A program made the position numbers and the translations under genes. Source: Diprion similis (taxonomy: Eukaryota; Arthropoda; Insecta; Hymenoptera; Diprionidae). Taken from it: DNA of 64,000 nt. The notes below the pieces were generated by a model that saw only the letters and a program-made list of their open reading frames with translations, was not told the origin of the DNA and ran no database searches. Positions 37,301 to 50,769 of the stretch are shown here, one piece after another (the stretch's first letter is position 1; each line of letters begins with the position of its first letter). The stretch lies in contig NC_060111.1 of the NCBI RefSeq assembly GCF_021155765.1, forward strand, positions 2,909,997 through 2,973,996, in the 5' to 3' direction.

Positions 37301-40300
37301 AAGTTCTTGATAAGACGCTATACTTGAAATCTAGGGAAGGAAGCCAAACCGCTGCTCGGCTTTTGAGGATAGTTCTTCTGTGTTTATCAATGGTCGGACT
37401 TGCCGATTCTAAGACATCTGTCGGCGATTACAATGATCCTGAGTACATGTCAATTAAGGACTGGGGACAGGCGGTGGATAAAAAAGATCTTAATGCCAAA
37501 TGGTACGTACCTGGAGTAGATGAGGTGGCAGCAATTAAAAAATTTTTTTCAAAGTATCTACCGCCTGTTCTGGAGAAGATAAAGCGTTTTACTGCAGACA
37601 AAAACACATTAACCAGGTAAGCTAAAACATCCCTAATTCTTATTTGTATCGACCATTTGTTAATGTTCACAATGAATAATTACACAAATAAAATTGCAGG
37701 GAGGAGCTTTTGACAAATCTCAATATAATGAAGGCTATTCTCACCAGTTGTGAGGCGTTTTTGCCAGTTTGGTCCGAACCGCCCATTGAAACGGTGGAAT
37801 CAGCCCTAGAGTGGACTTTTACACCAGAACTCGGAATTCGAGGGGAACTGTCAATGCCAGATGGAAGTAATGTCAGGAAGCATATAGCGAATATCTTGCG
37901 TGACTTGCAATTAAGTATGTTGAGGGATGCCGAAGACGATATAAAAAGTTTATTTGTTGTAATTGAGGTAATTATAGAAGTAAACTTTTAAAACTGATGA
38001 AGAATTGACTCGGGACTGTTGCTAAAGGATAGTTTGCTACAAACGTTCTTAGATCTGGGGTTCTCTGCTGTTGGGGAGAATACGAATAGGTGAAGACTAC
38101 GAAGCGAGGCGAAAGAATTTCTCGATGACTCATAAACTAATAGAGGATAAATTGAAGGGGAAGCAAAAGCACATGAGAATAACGATGGTGCAACGTGCGG
38201 CGATACAGCACGAAATTCGTTTTATGGAAAGTGTGGTCTGTCTCACAGAAACGCACAAGTCTATTATGTTGGAACTATTCAAATTAGGAACCAGCAGGTA
38301 TGGAGAAGTGCGATCAAGGGCGCAGAGCCTGCTATTTACCGCCATGCAATATTTTACGTTCTCACATAACGTGATTGTTCCCGAGATAGTAAAAATATTG
38401 AGCAAAGACAGCGAAGAACATCATGAAGCATTCAAAGTAAGGCACTCACCATATTTGCGAATAATCCTTCAAATATCCTAAACATTTTTTTTTAACGAAA
38501 CGTGCTTCCTTCTTGCAGGGGGTTTTATACATTTTGTTAGGTCCAAAGCCATCCCCGATAATGACAAGGCGAAATTGGTTGTTATTGAATACACTTTGGC
38601 CAGCGTTGGTTTTATCTAAACCTTCGGAAAAATTGTCTGTAATTCGTTTGAAAGAAAAGTTAGTGGACACGGTACGCAAGCTTTTTCCAACAACTACTAT
38701 AGAAATTGAAATACCACCAACGTGTATTGAGACAGCTAGATTATTATGGGATAATTATCCTAAACCCAGTTTACCACAGCCAACCGAAATTGAAATCGAA
38801 AAGGGAGTGGAGAGCTTGCGGAATTTAGGACATAGAAATCTAGAATATTACAATAGTCTGTTAGATAAATTACTTAAAGCCATTATCGAACAAAGTCTCC
38901 ATTGGAGGCAAAGACTGATGGCTATCAGTCTCATAAGAGATTTGGTTCACCCCGATCACATATATCCTGCGAAAATAGTGCGCTTCTTCCTCAGCTCATT
39001 GATACACGAGTCTTTGGAGGAGAGAAAAATAGCCATCAGAGCCATGCTTTTTATTTTCAAACAACAGAAGAGAAAACATCAAAAGGTATTTGAAGTGATT
39101 AATTCTTTGGCAATAAAATTAACAGTTTTTACCAAGTGTAATCGAAATAAGTAGATAAAAATGCTGACTTTTAGGTAACGATAGATCACTCGAGGTTTGA
39201 GAATCAAGGCAAGTGTAAAAAATTGAGCCCTGGGAAAAGGCCTGACAATGCTTGGCTTCAATACAATTACGAAACCCGTCCTTTGACCTCAGAGCAGTGG
39301 GAAGAGCCAAGATTCATGCACCACCCATGGGTAGGATATTACACATGGCCAAAAGAGGTTAAAGTCTACGCTCCATCTTCTCAGCAGCCATCGCTAGACC
39401 CAAATGTAAGGATATTAACTGACGAGGAAAAGGAGATAGACATTTTCTTCAACGACCCGTCAAATATCTCAAAACTCATAGGATATCTTAGTTTGGAAGA
39501 AAGAAAGGGGAAAGACAAATTCGATGGTTACCGTTTTGTCCTTTTCGAAGGCTTGTTCAGAAACCACGGGGATGTGCATCTCAAGCACTTTCTACCTCAC
39601 CTGCGAAGGTTGGTAGCGGAAAAACAAGAGAGCAGTCAGCGATGTGCCGCAGAGATAGTTGCAGGTCTTATACGAGGCGCAAAGCACTGGACATTCCCAA
39701 TGACAGAAAAAATGTGGGAAGACTTGCTACCTATTGTCAGAACAGCGCTAAGTAATTTGACTGTCGAAACTGTTACGGATTGGGGAATCTGTTTTGCCAC
39801 GGCACAGGAGAGTCGAGACCCTAATAGGCAACACTGGCTGTTAGAGTGTCTCATGGAAGAGCCTCCACTGGGTGAATCTGAGGTATCATTTGTTGAGTGT
39901 GGAAGATTGTACGCTTTGCAAGGGGCACTGAGCCAGCAGTCCTGGCGAGTCTCAGAGTTATTGAATCGTCTGCTCGTTCGTTTGGAGGACAGATTACTAG
40001 CAAATCCTTTCCAAAACGTTCGGGAACGTCTCGGATCTCTGTTAGCTACAATTTTTGACTCAGATCTCGTGTTTCCGGATTCTCTTCAAAGAACAAATTC
40101 ATCTATTCTCGTACAAGAATTTATGGACAAAGTGATGCCACGACTACAAATATTGGCCCAAGATCCTGCCACTCCAAGTATCAAGACAGAAGAGCCTACC
40201 GAATTGTCTTCATTGGCGAATCAAGTCAATCTGAACGAATTGTCCAAGGATCCAAAAAACGAGGAACGTGAAGGAGCAGTTAGATTGTTGAAGACTTTAT

Positions 40301-41328
40301 GCAAGTGGTTGATTGGCGGCATAGTTCGATCTCAGTACGGTGCGCTGCCAGCCCATTATCAACTATTTCCAATAGTCTGTCAGCTAGAAAACAGCGAAGT
40401 TGACGAAGAGTTGAACAGAACCTGCACTAGCACGCTGGCTGTTTTAGCTCAGGCATTTACACTGCCCCAACACATTCCAACTGCTCTCGATACAGTTGAT
40501 AGAATATCGAAAAGTACCTCGTGGCGGACCAGAGGCACATGTCTCGAATTTTTACAAGTTTTAATATTCCACAATATGAGTATTCTACTTAGCAACCCGT
40601 TGTGGGTCGATCAAGTGTGCAGGCTCGTTCTTTGCCTGCTAGAAGACGAATGTCTTGAAGTACGTGAAAAAGCTGGTCAGGTACTTGGCGGGCTTCTTCA
40701 TTGTACACTCATTCCAGATCAAGAGATTCTCTTGGTAAGTATCATTACTCCCACATAAAATGAACTTTCCATTGGGTCAGGGAATCTTATTCGGATTGAA
40801 TTTTGCAGTCAGATCTTAAGATCAAAGCTAAGACGAAGTTGAAGCAAAAGAAAAAACAACAGTCAAAGGATGCAACCACGAACCACGACAGATCTGCTGA
40901 AGCTGCTTCGATCCGTGTCCGTCACGCCGGTGTTTTGGGACTGTGCGCATTCATCAATGCTCATCCCTATGACGTACCTCCTTTCTTACCTCCAATATTT
41001 GAAGAGCTTGGACCTCATCTAAGCGACCCTCACCCCATTCCCGTGAGTATTTTGAAAACTTTATCGAATTCGGAGGACATGATGAGAGAGTTTCAATTTG
41101 TGATTTCAAGTGATCTTTGTCCCTATCGTCGATCATCTGTGTCAGAAGACGAGATGCTATTTATATTTTCTTTTCGAATTCCAGGTAACAATTCGAAAGA
41201 CATTGGGCGACTTTAAGCGAACGCATCATGACGGATGGTCAGGTGAGAACGGGCACGAACAACGTTTCACGAAAGAGCAACTAGTCGTTTTTCAGGATCT
41301 TGTTGTCCCACCACCATATTTTGCTTGA
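34388..41328 (+). CDS. PSME4: Proteasome activator complex subunit 4 (PA200, Blm10 family)
   Basis: Twelve exons close in frame for 1858 aa: 34388-34626, 34740-34880, 35269-35839, 35980-36128, 36219-36538, 36617-37616, 37700-37967, 38053-38436, 38519-39085, 39175-40734, 40809-41042 and 41185-41328. PA200 is a HEAT-repeat dome that caps the 20S proteasome in the nucleus and favours degradation of acetylated histones and unfolded proteins. Conserved blocks run the whole length: EIFYNKLLPYA near the start, LYGMKFSKEDH, ATCNIGYIDWEPYVP, ILPGIDPNDV, WVGYYTWPKEVKVYA, AGLIRGAKHWTFP, TALSNLTVETVTDWG and RHAGVLGLCAF. The C-terminus PPPYFA corresponds to the family's Tyr-Tyr/Phe-Ala end that inserts into the 20S alpha ring. 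The length matches human PSME4 (1843 aa). The acidic first 15-20 residues are lineage specific. I see no break. Confidence 0.97.
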
Positions 41329-41828
41329 TTTTAGACACGCCAAGTCAAAATATATATATTATATCTACAATTATATTACATCGTGATGATAGAGACTAAC
41401 TCTTAATCAATTTAACTTTATTTGTCTGAGGGTAGGTGAGAATTGTCGAACAATTATGCGGGTCTTAATTTGTTTTTTCGTTGCGCGTGATATTAATGGA
41501 TTAATTATTGCACTGACAAACATTCGACACGTTCGCTTATATAAATGTAATTTCGGTATGTATAATAACATAATTTTTTACTGAAAAAAACGAGTACTTG
41601 AAGGGAAAATAATTATACACGGATTTCTGTAATTTCATCGCTACTGTAAAAAATTGTTTGTAGGAATAATAATATGCTCTTTGAGATAGGCGATTAACTT
41701 ATGGAAACCTCGATTGAAACAATTGTCAGTCAGTACGCGGTTTTACTTAATCTCTTGATGTGGGCATACAATAATGTACACTTAAACTTCTTATGCTAAT
41801 CCCAAAGTTTGACACTGGCACTGACACT

Positions 41829-41830
41829 CT

Positions 41831-41879
<49 letters not shown>

Positions 41880-41882
41880 ACT
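41829..41882. repeat. (CA)n microsatellite
   Basis: Nearly pure CA repeat with a few ATAC variants at the ends. Confidence 0.95.
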
Positions 41883-44800
41883 CCGCTTGTTGGAAAATGT
41901 CGTTAACTGTGACTAATTGCAGGTCAACAAATATATTATTTTTTTTTATATGCAATAGGTGCCGAATTACGCATAAACTTTCTCGTACTTGAACTATTTT
42001 TGTTAGTTCGAACGTGCAATTTACCTTGTACAGCTTTTGTGTAATAGCAAGATGATAAATAAAATTTACCACGATGATATGTTGCATCCGTTACATTTAC
42101 ACCCAAAAATGTAATTTCCTTACCCTTCTGTAAATTTTCCGTAGCTGCAAATGCATTCCGGAAACATCGCGCAAACTCGTACACAGTTCAATTCAATACT
42201 AATGTATTTTATAGTATTTTCTTTAAATCTGTCATTTTTAATTGTGTAAAAAAATTATCGTTTCATCGTTCTACGAAGTGGTATGATCGTATTATAAATC
42301 GAGATGAAATGCCAGGTTTGAAATGAGGTTCACGAAGCGCCTTGTTGTATGCAATTCGTTGTTCATTTATTATAAAAATTTAGATTGAACATTCTATACG
42401 GTCGTGTTACGGATTTAATCAAGGAGTTGCGCTCCCCCTCATGAAAGTGAAAAACCTGAGAGCAAAGGGACTATTCTTTATATGAGAGAAATTTTTATAC
42501 CTCTGATTTCGTATCACCCTCTGACACAAAAGGTTTTTGAAACTAATTTTCAAGGTAACTAGATGGTAAGCGTACATACATCGGTTACCGAGTCGTAATA
42601 TAAATATATTAATGTAAAGCATGCTTACCATAGTGAAGTGCAACTGTAGTGGTCGAAACAGAACACATCACAAATATTCACAATTGATGTTGTTGCGGTA
42701 CGATTATAAATTTGGGAACTTTTTGCGCTTAAAACTGATTGCAAAACGTTGTTTATTATTTATCACAGGGAAAAACATAAATTTACGCGGCAGATACACC
42801 AATCACACGAAAAACAAAACTCACTTTCAATGTTATAAACACATATCGCAGTAGTAAATTCGTAGAATTTATGTCACGTGTACTTTCTCTCCGGCTGCTC
42901 GGAAACGACTGATGTCGCGCGGTGTTCAGAAGCAACTGAATCGCCGTGAGCGCTGTGCGCCACGCGGTCAGACGGTTAACTAAATTGCCGTGGCTGGCGG
43001 CGTCAGGCGTAAATTTGAATTCTCTGACGCCCTTCTGTTGAATAGAGTATACGTAAAAGTAAATGAAAAATGAGAAAAAAAATCGCATAGCTTATTTTTT
43101 TACGAGCTATGAATACGGAATTGAAACTAATAAGATGATTTTGTCGGCAATGCGTCTGTACACCACTAAATGTGTACATTGTCAGCGTGAATGAGTACCC
43201 TAGATTGCCTATAATTAGGGGTCTTTACGTTTCACATCCACGTTACCTCCCGATATGTATGAAGATGTTTAGATACCGGTACTTGGACATGTAGATTGCA
43301 TAATAACGGCTTGTGATTTTTACAGAGCGTAGCTACTTTTCGAGTTGATATTAGGGAGAAAATTATTTTATCAACGGTATGAATCTTTGTTGCGAAATCC
43401 ACAAAGTTTGCAAATGATTTCTTCATACAGCAGTAATATCGGTTGTCGGTGTTTTAAAGTAGTTTAGTTTCAACCACGACAGTGGGACTTTGCTATGGTA
43501 AATAACTCTGCATTATCTACTACTTTCGTGATGCTAAATACGACAAAGTACTAGTCGGTTATGGACATGTACTTACCATCGGTGACCACCTCAAAAATCA
43601 GTTTCAAAGACTACTAAATCGGGCGATAATCAGTACGAACATTCTTAATTGTTTCTGGTCTGAGTGACTTATTAGTATTGTCACAACAGGGAAAAATGGG
43701 ACTCATACCGGTAAAGCTTTATTAGCCGTGAAAAATTTAACCGCGAGTCCTCTAGTACATCTATACTTATACATAAAACTAACAAGGAATTAAAAAAGAA
43801 ATGAGAAAACGAGTGAAATTTGGGTTTAAATTATATATGGCGTGACAACTAGGAGGGTTGATTCTGGTGCAAGCTGACAAGGGGAGTATCAAATATTTTA
43901 TACTCGGTAGTTAAACGTTGTGTTGCCTGTTAATAAGAAGCCTAGCATTAGTGCGATGCCGTCGTCCCTCGACTCTCGGAGCGGCACCTGGTTCATTACG
44001 CCCTCGTAAATCATAGCGCCGTATACCCGAACGTTATTAATCGTTGCAATTACCGCGTGTACCCCTCAGCTTCGGTGGAGCGCAATAGAGCGCTGCTTTC
44101 TAGATGAAATTACATGCTGTGTTAAAAATACAAAACTAAGTAAACGCGGTAAGGTCAGTCTGGCGGCATCTTCTTTATATTACAGCGATGGGGTAAAATG
44201 CCGGTGATCGTGGGAGAAGGAATCCGTTCTCTTTACGTATTTCGAGTTTAATTCCAGTTGGAATGTAGACTTGAAATCGCATCTTTACGATATTGCTGTT
44301 TTCTTTTTATAATTTTAAGGTGGGATGCTCGTCATTGGTAGTCTAAATCCAGAATATCTACCAGATTCTGCAGTAACTTCCACCGCCATCTTGAATTGAT
44401 GGTTCAAGTGATAAAAAATTGTAATTTTAGACGTTCATTTTTAACGTAACAATTTGGCTATTTCAGAGCTATAATAGCTGTGTTATTGATGTTTATTTAT
44501 TACGGTTTATTCTCGCCGTCATATTGATCCTCGTTATATTTGTTGCGGTGGGGTTGAAACTTGACTAAAGTTTACCCTCGGCAAGCTGGTGCTATTATAC
44601 TAGACCGTGGCAAACGGATGGATTTTCAGGAAACTACGTAAGCTATGTTAAAGCTCGCAGAATCCCAGAAAATTGATACTGCTAGGCTGTTCCCGCCAGC
44701 TTATAATACCAGAGCCAACAATTAGACGACGATTAGGTATACATCGTTGAAGAATGTATTCATCTTCACATTTCATTATAAGTTTTCTGAATCTGTGGGT

Positions 44801-44892
44801 TACCAGAGAATCACAGGAAATCTGTGACACCTAGTTAATTACAATTCCAGAACACCCCAAGCTCTGTGTTATTGGGATTGTCACTTTGCAGT

Positions 44893-45104
44893 GTGACATC
44901 TGATGGGAAAAAATCAAACTAATGCAACCAGGCTCACAGCTGAGCGTTGACCGTTTTTTTCCGCGTTTCGATAATAGAACAGGTATATTATTGATTACGA
45001 TTAATTAATTTATCTGACATGAGTTATTCGAAAGCCTATTAATTACGATTTGCCTTCATTAAAATTAAAAACTTAGGTTATGTGGTGATAAAATGGCGCC
45101 GACA
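44893..45104. repeat. 212-bp dispersed repeat, copy 1
   Basis: Aligns without gaps to 56216-56427 in the same orientation, with about 17 mismatches by eye (about 92% identity). It starts at GTGACATCTGA and ends at ATGGCGCCGACA. It has no open frame of note and no clear terminal inverted repeats. Confidence 0.9.
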
Positions 45105-45790
45105 ACGAGGCTCTGACGTCATGAGGACATTTTCCAATAGCTTGGCGCAAAACTTCAATATATATACCTAACAACGAATAGTGAAGCGTGTAAAAGTTTC
45201 CTCCATCTAAGGTATTATAACGTACACTCCAGAGACGAGTCACTTCCTTAAACGTAATTAACGAGTACGTGCACGTGCAAGGGGGACTTCGCGTTTTGCA
45301 ATCTTCAACGAGAAACGAAACGACCCAGACAATCAATCACAATTACCGACCCGGAGCAATTTACCCCGTTTCAAAACACACGCATAATCGTAATGATTGC
45401 AGGTGCTGCACGTGACGTGGAAATAACGCACAGAAATCACAACCCCTTTGTTACTTGAAATTTAACCGCGTCCATTACAGCTCTGTTATACATACAATAG
45501 GTATAATTAATTACTCGTCAACTGTCTCAATGCAAAATCATTGTACAAGGTGTTTGCGTTATTATACTTCTAATTTTTATCTCTCGCAACGTTGTTGTTT
45601 TTTCAGGTTTTTAGTAACTTCAATATACAAACGATAAAATACATCACGTCGCGTCGGAGGGGAAAAAGAATTGTGGGAATTAATTCTCGACGATTATCGA
45701 TCATCGTCGACGGATTCCTCGCTTGGTATGAACGGCGGTGAAGAATTTTCGCACCCCGTTATATCAGCTGTACTGTTCGGCGAAATGGGA

Positions 45791-45809
45791 GGGGGGGGGG
45801 GGGGGGGGG
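45791..45809 (+). repeat. Run of 19 G
   Basis: An uninterrupted G homopolymer preceded by GGGA. It is able to form a G-quadruplex, and its length is likely unreliable in assemblies. Confidence 0.95.
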
Positions 45810-46073
45810 CTGGGAGAATATGAAGAAATATTTGAAATATTTTGGCCAAAATTGCGAGCGTGACTTATTCCGTAGCTACTAATTTATAAGAATTAGGCAA
45901 GTGTTTTAAGAGGTAAAATTTTCAACCCTCAATCATTGTATTCGCTTGTTCAGTTTCTATATAATAATTTCTGTTCGTTATGAAATTTCGTCTCGTAAAT
46001 TCGTAGAGATTTTCATGTCAATTGTATAATCCGTAGCATTTCTCTATTTACGATCTACAAAGGATGCGTGCAA

Positions 46074-46096
46074 ATATATATATATATAAATATATA

Positions 46097-46133
<37 letters not shown>
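46074..46133. repeat. (AT)n microsatellite, imperfect
   Basis: TA/AT dinucleotides interrupted by a few AAAT and GAAT units. Confidence 0.9.
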
Positions 46134-46134
<1 letters not shown>

Positions 46135-47097
46135 TAGCTGCTATAGTCGACGACGAAGAAACGGAGAAGTAGAAGCAGAGAAAGGGGCTTCCGGGTTTAA
46201 TTTCTGGTTATATTTTGCGGCTAGGTAATTAGTTTCGCTCCGAGTTACGAGGTGAGTTGAACCCGTGCAGGATGAAAGAGCTTCGCGGTATTAGCTATGA
46301 TGGATGGCTTCGTCGGACATTTCTCTGCACGGCGAAGGCTGCGAACCCGAGACCGCACAATATACAGGCCGTGATAATGAGATTTTTTCCAAATTTTTTA
46401 CACTCTACTTCGTTTTTTCCTCGCAGCCTTGTGTTTTTTTCTTCTTTCCTTTCCAACATTCAGTACATTTGTTTAAAACCGTGACTCTTTGTTAAACCTG
46501 AACCCTCTAGTTGTTCTCCGTGGCGTATTTATTCGACGTCGCAAACATCCAGGCTGATACTTGCAACTCACTCGACGTTTTAATTGAACCACAGCAGTAA
46601 TTAATGGCCTCTAGGTACACTAATCTCGGTCCGTGGATAATATGAAAATTGTATACCTACGCAGCGTTGTATAAGTTCACCCATTATGATGAATAGAAAA
46701 ACAGAAATTCCAAGCGTTCGCCCCATAGTAGCGATTTTATATTGCAAATAATGTATAATAAGATTCATTTTATCATAATAAACAAATTTTTCAGTACGTT
46801 GTAAGAAATAGAAGGATATATGTATATAGAGTTGACATAATCGAGGGACACAATATAGGAATTGAGTAGTAAATTGTTTATTAGTACGAAGTCGTGATAG
46901 AGTTATCTAATTGTTAGTCTAAGTGATATTTGTGATTTTAAATCGTAACTTCATACACATACGTTATATACTATATAACGCCGTATCTGGCACGGATTTC
47001 AAAACGACGCTCTTACGTATATAATAATGTGTATGCTTATAGCATTTGTATATAACATAATTATATACGAATAGTTGATGCGGTGAAAAGTATATCA

Positions 47098-47100
47098 TTC

Positions 47101-47132
<32 letters not shown>

Positions 47133-47340
47133 TTTATTATTGTTGTTATTATTATCATTATGTGATAGTTTATATGATTATAACATATTTTTAAGAGACA
47201 GATGTTAGAACTAGTTACCCTGTTCAGCGAGCTGGGTTTTACGCAAAATCTCTTCCATCGCACCGTTATTTCTTAATTAATTATTATTATTATTATTATT
47301 ATTGATGTTATTGTTGTTGTTGTTGTTGTTGTTGTTGAAT
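47098..47340. repeat. ATT and TTG trinucleotide repeats
   Basis: (ATT)n at 47098-47160, (ATT)n at 47279-47303, and (TTG)n at about 47310-47338. Confidence 0.9.
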
Positions 47341-47717
47341 ACCTAATACAGTATACCGTGACGTGTATACACTATACATATGTATATATATTGAGCTCTT
47401 CTTTACTAATTAATTATTAATAGTCAGAATTTCTCTATGTATATACGTATTATATACTTTAAACAATTATAGATGTTTCGATAATTTTATCAGAATCGTA
47501 GCGTTTTATTAACGCTTCTCTTCCTTTCCGTTATTTCTATTTCTTTCTTTATTCGTATTCCTTTTTTTTCTAATACCGTACAGCTATAGCGATATGATTA
47601 TGGGATGGGAGGAGCAACCGTGTGTGCCAAGTGCTAATTACAAAACTTTCAAGAGTACGTGCTAATTATGGTTAACTGCCGCAGGTTTTCAAGGTACTCT
47701 AGTGTATATACTATGTA

Positions 47718-48000
47718 ATAATAATAATGATGATGATACTAAAAAAAATAATAATAATAATAACAACAATCAAAATCAAAATAACGATAACGATAATTCT
47801 ATGTAATTTATTTTATTTATTGTTCTCTATCTAAGTCTAGGGGCTCATTGTATAAATGTAGAGCTATAAATTTACTTGGGAATTTAAAAGAAATAAAAAC
47901 AATTTGGGTATAACGTTTATTAGTCTCTGACGAGCAATAAATAATAATAATGATAATAATAATGATAATAATAATAGTAATAATGATGATGATGATAAGG
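47718..48000. repeat. AAT/GAT-rich trinucleotide repeat cluster
   Basis: AAT, GAT and AAC units at 47718-47800 and again at 47930-48000, with unique sequence between them. Confidence 0.85.
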
Positions 48001-50769
48001 GTAGTAGTTAATAGTTAATATAAATAATAGACGTAATGAGCGGAATAATAATAACGATAATACTACTAATTATTCTGACTATGATATAAACAAATTCAGC
48101 CTCATTATGCTATTCAGGGTTTCCGCGTGTTCAAATATTAAACAGATGTGTATTTGATTATTGGAAGAATAAAAAAAAATTTCCGTCATATACGTACGTA
48201 TGATTGTTAGGATATATTGACGTGTGTTAGCCTGTACGGATCAGCAATTTGGAATTGCTAAATATATGCAGGTTAAAAAATTCTAATAATATATTTGTAT
48301 AGAGTTTATAGGATGCACGGAATTTATAGGAACCGAAGATACAAGAGGAATATAAATTTTTGCACTGATTTTGTCATGTTTTTTCAGTTTGATTTTTTTA
48401 GAAATATACCGACAATGACTTTTCTTTTTCTTATTTGGAATTATCATTTCGAAATTAGTTCCTTCGTTGAAGAAAAAGGGGCTTAAGTACCATCGTGTGG
48501 ACATGAACACGCGTATACATAAGTTTATTTAGATAATTATATTATAATAAATAGAAATTATTCAACATGGACGCAAGATTTACAAAAAAAGCGTTTCTTT
48601 TTTCTCTTTCTTCCGAAGTGTTTAAGTACAACTATAAATGTATAGTACAAATGTGAAACATTCGTTTTTGCCTCACGTGTTTTGATAATAAAATCCGAGG
48701 AAATATTGTCTCCAATTATTTCTTTGTGTGTAAGGTATGTAAAGTTTGCAAGTCGGACGCGGTTATACAGTAATTGAATTACAAATTAATGAAATCCTTG
48801 CATTCCCGGAGGAATCTCAAGGCTGTCACCGAGGATGTAATTCTATTCTCACGTATAGAATTCTCGATGCCATTAATCAGTAAATGGATTTATTATAACT
48901 ATTAGTTAAATGATGTATGTACGTATGTGCATACATCTCACCCTCAGCCTGCAAGAAGGCCACGTACTGAAATTAAACTGTATGAGATACCTGATCGTGG
49001 CAAATAAATAAAAATAAATAACATGTTATTTATCACCTTGTGAAAATAATTGCGTTCCCAAAAAACCTGCTAATAAAAATAGCAATAAGAGAAACCCTAA
49101 GATTATGCAAGTGTACGAATAATGATGTCATAACTCTACGCAGATCATACAATATGCATAACTAAATTTATTTACAACGGCGAATTAGCGAACCACCGTA
49201 TATAATATATGTATGTGGGTATGTGAATTACCTGACTTAGGTATGGAGTGCATTACTACCACAGTAGCTGCATGGGCACGTAGAAAAATTTATTTACAAT
49301 AGAGTTTAATATATAATTTACGTTTCGAGGTAATCGATCTATATATTAAGTTTAGTTATTTAAGTTATATGTATTCGAGTTTGCTATGGGGGATATACAG
49401 GATCACATATCAATTGAGATCTGCGCCTCGTCGCTATACAACATTTTATATGATTATTAAAATTTAGATTGACGTGTAATCGCAAATTCAATCATTAATA
49501 GAGTGAACCATGTTGTTACACTAGGTAATTATACTCATGGTCAGTTATAACAAAGTTTGTGAAACACCGTCGTAGCGGTCGACGCGAAATCAACATGGCT
49601 GCAACTGGCACGCCTGCGATTTTATTTCGGCTGTGCGATCAGTTCTAGTGCTCATTATCTACTAAACGCTATTTCACGTCATAGAGAATAATGGCAAGAA
49701 TCGTTTGAGCGTACTTTTACTTTCAACGAATTAACTAAAGACGTAGAATTTAGCTTATGGATTTACCCGATACACGTGTCGCCTCTGTGGTTCACTTCTG
49801 AAATTATACGCAGTGTGTCTCTGCTCATCGTTAGAAATACTTCGCATTATACAATGAGTATATGTATACTGTTGTGAATCATATTGAAAAATTAGTACAA
49901 ACTATATTTATTTCTTATATATATTTAAATATATAATATATTAAATTTCATGATTTCTCTCTTATTTATGTCTGCGCGTTGTATGTTTATCTTATATTTT
50001 ATTCGTTTATATATAATGTATTGGTTACCGACAACGATATGGTACAGCGCTATGCTACTTTCTATTAGAAAAAAAAAAAAATATATTTACATTACAAAGG
50101 TGTAGAGGGGGTGTTGGTAAACCCGTCTTTGGATTTCACGTTCTTTGATTTATACAATGCACTTAAAATTATCCTCACTCGTCGATATAACGTCGCAAAA
50201 TTATTACACCTCACTGCACACAAGCTCGTGGATTCCAACTCCGTATCTACCTGTACAGATCTTATAGTACGAATTATAAATGTAATTATACTAGTTCTGG
50301 TCAATCGTCGCGTGACTACAGAGCGTGTTTACGTGTGTGTGTCTTTTTTTTCATTCCATTTTCCGAGTCAAATAAATTTCTGATAAATCAGTGTAAAAAT
50401 ACGCAACGGTCCCCTAGAATCGCATTCAACAACTATGGACTCCTCGTATTCGGATTGAAGATGAGAGAAATATGGCGTCGCACCGGGCAGTCAGCTGATC
50501 GTTCCAGGCTAATATCACCGACGTCGCGCATTAAAATACCTCGTGCAAGCTGTGAGACTTTAATTTCGTCACACAGAATTGACACCATGCAAAATATCGT
50601 GTAAAAGTTGACTTTTATCATTAAATACGAGCCAGTTAGAGTGGCTTTTTTCCACGCAGGTGTGCCACCTTAGATCCCGGTAATCCGAGTTTCGAACTAC
50701 AAACGATAGGAGATAACAATGCCATTCCCGGAAAGCGAGACCCTCATCACTTCGCACACGAAACGTTCC

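Larger units (their letters stand above)
41329..50769. other. Large AT-rich noncoding region
   Basis: About 9.4 kb without a supported gene. It holds many simple repeats, a G run (45791-45809) and one copy of a 212-bp repeat (44893-45104). A CpG-richer patch at 42.88-43.02 kb could be an isolated promoter or enhancer. The right part (perhaps 46.9-50.7 kb) may include a long 3' UTR for the minus-strand gene ending at 50770, but no polyadenylation site could be assigned. Open frames here are short and mostly repeat-derived. Confidence 0.6.
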
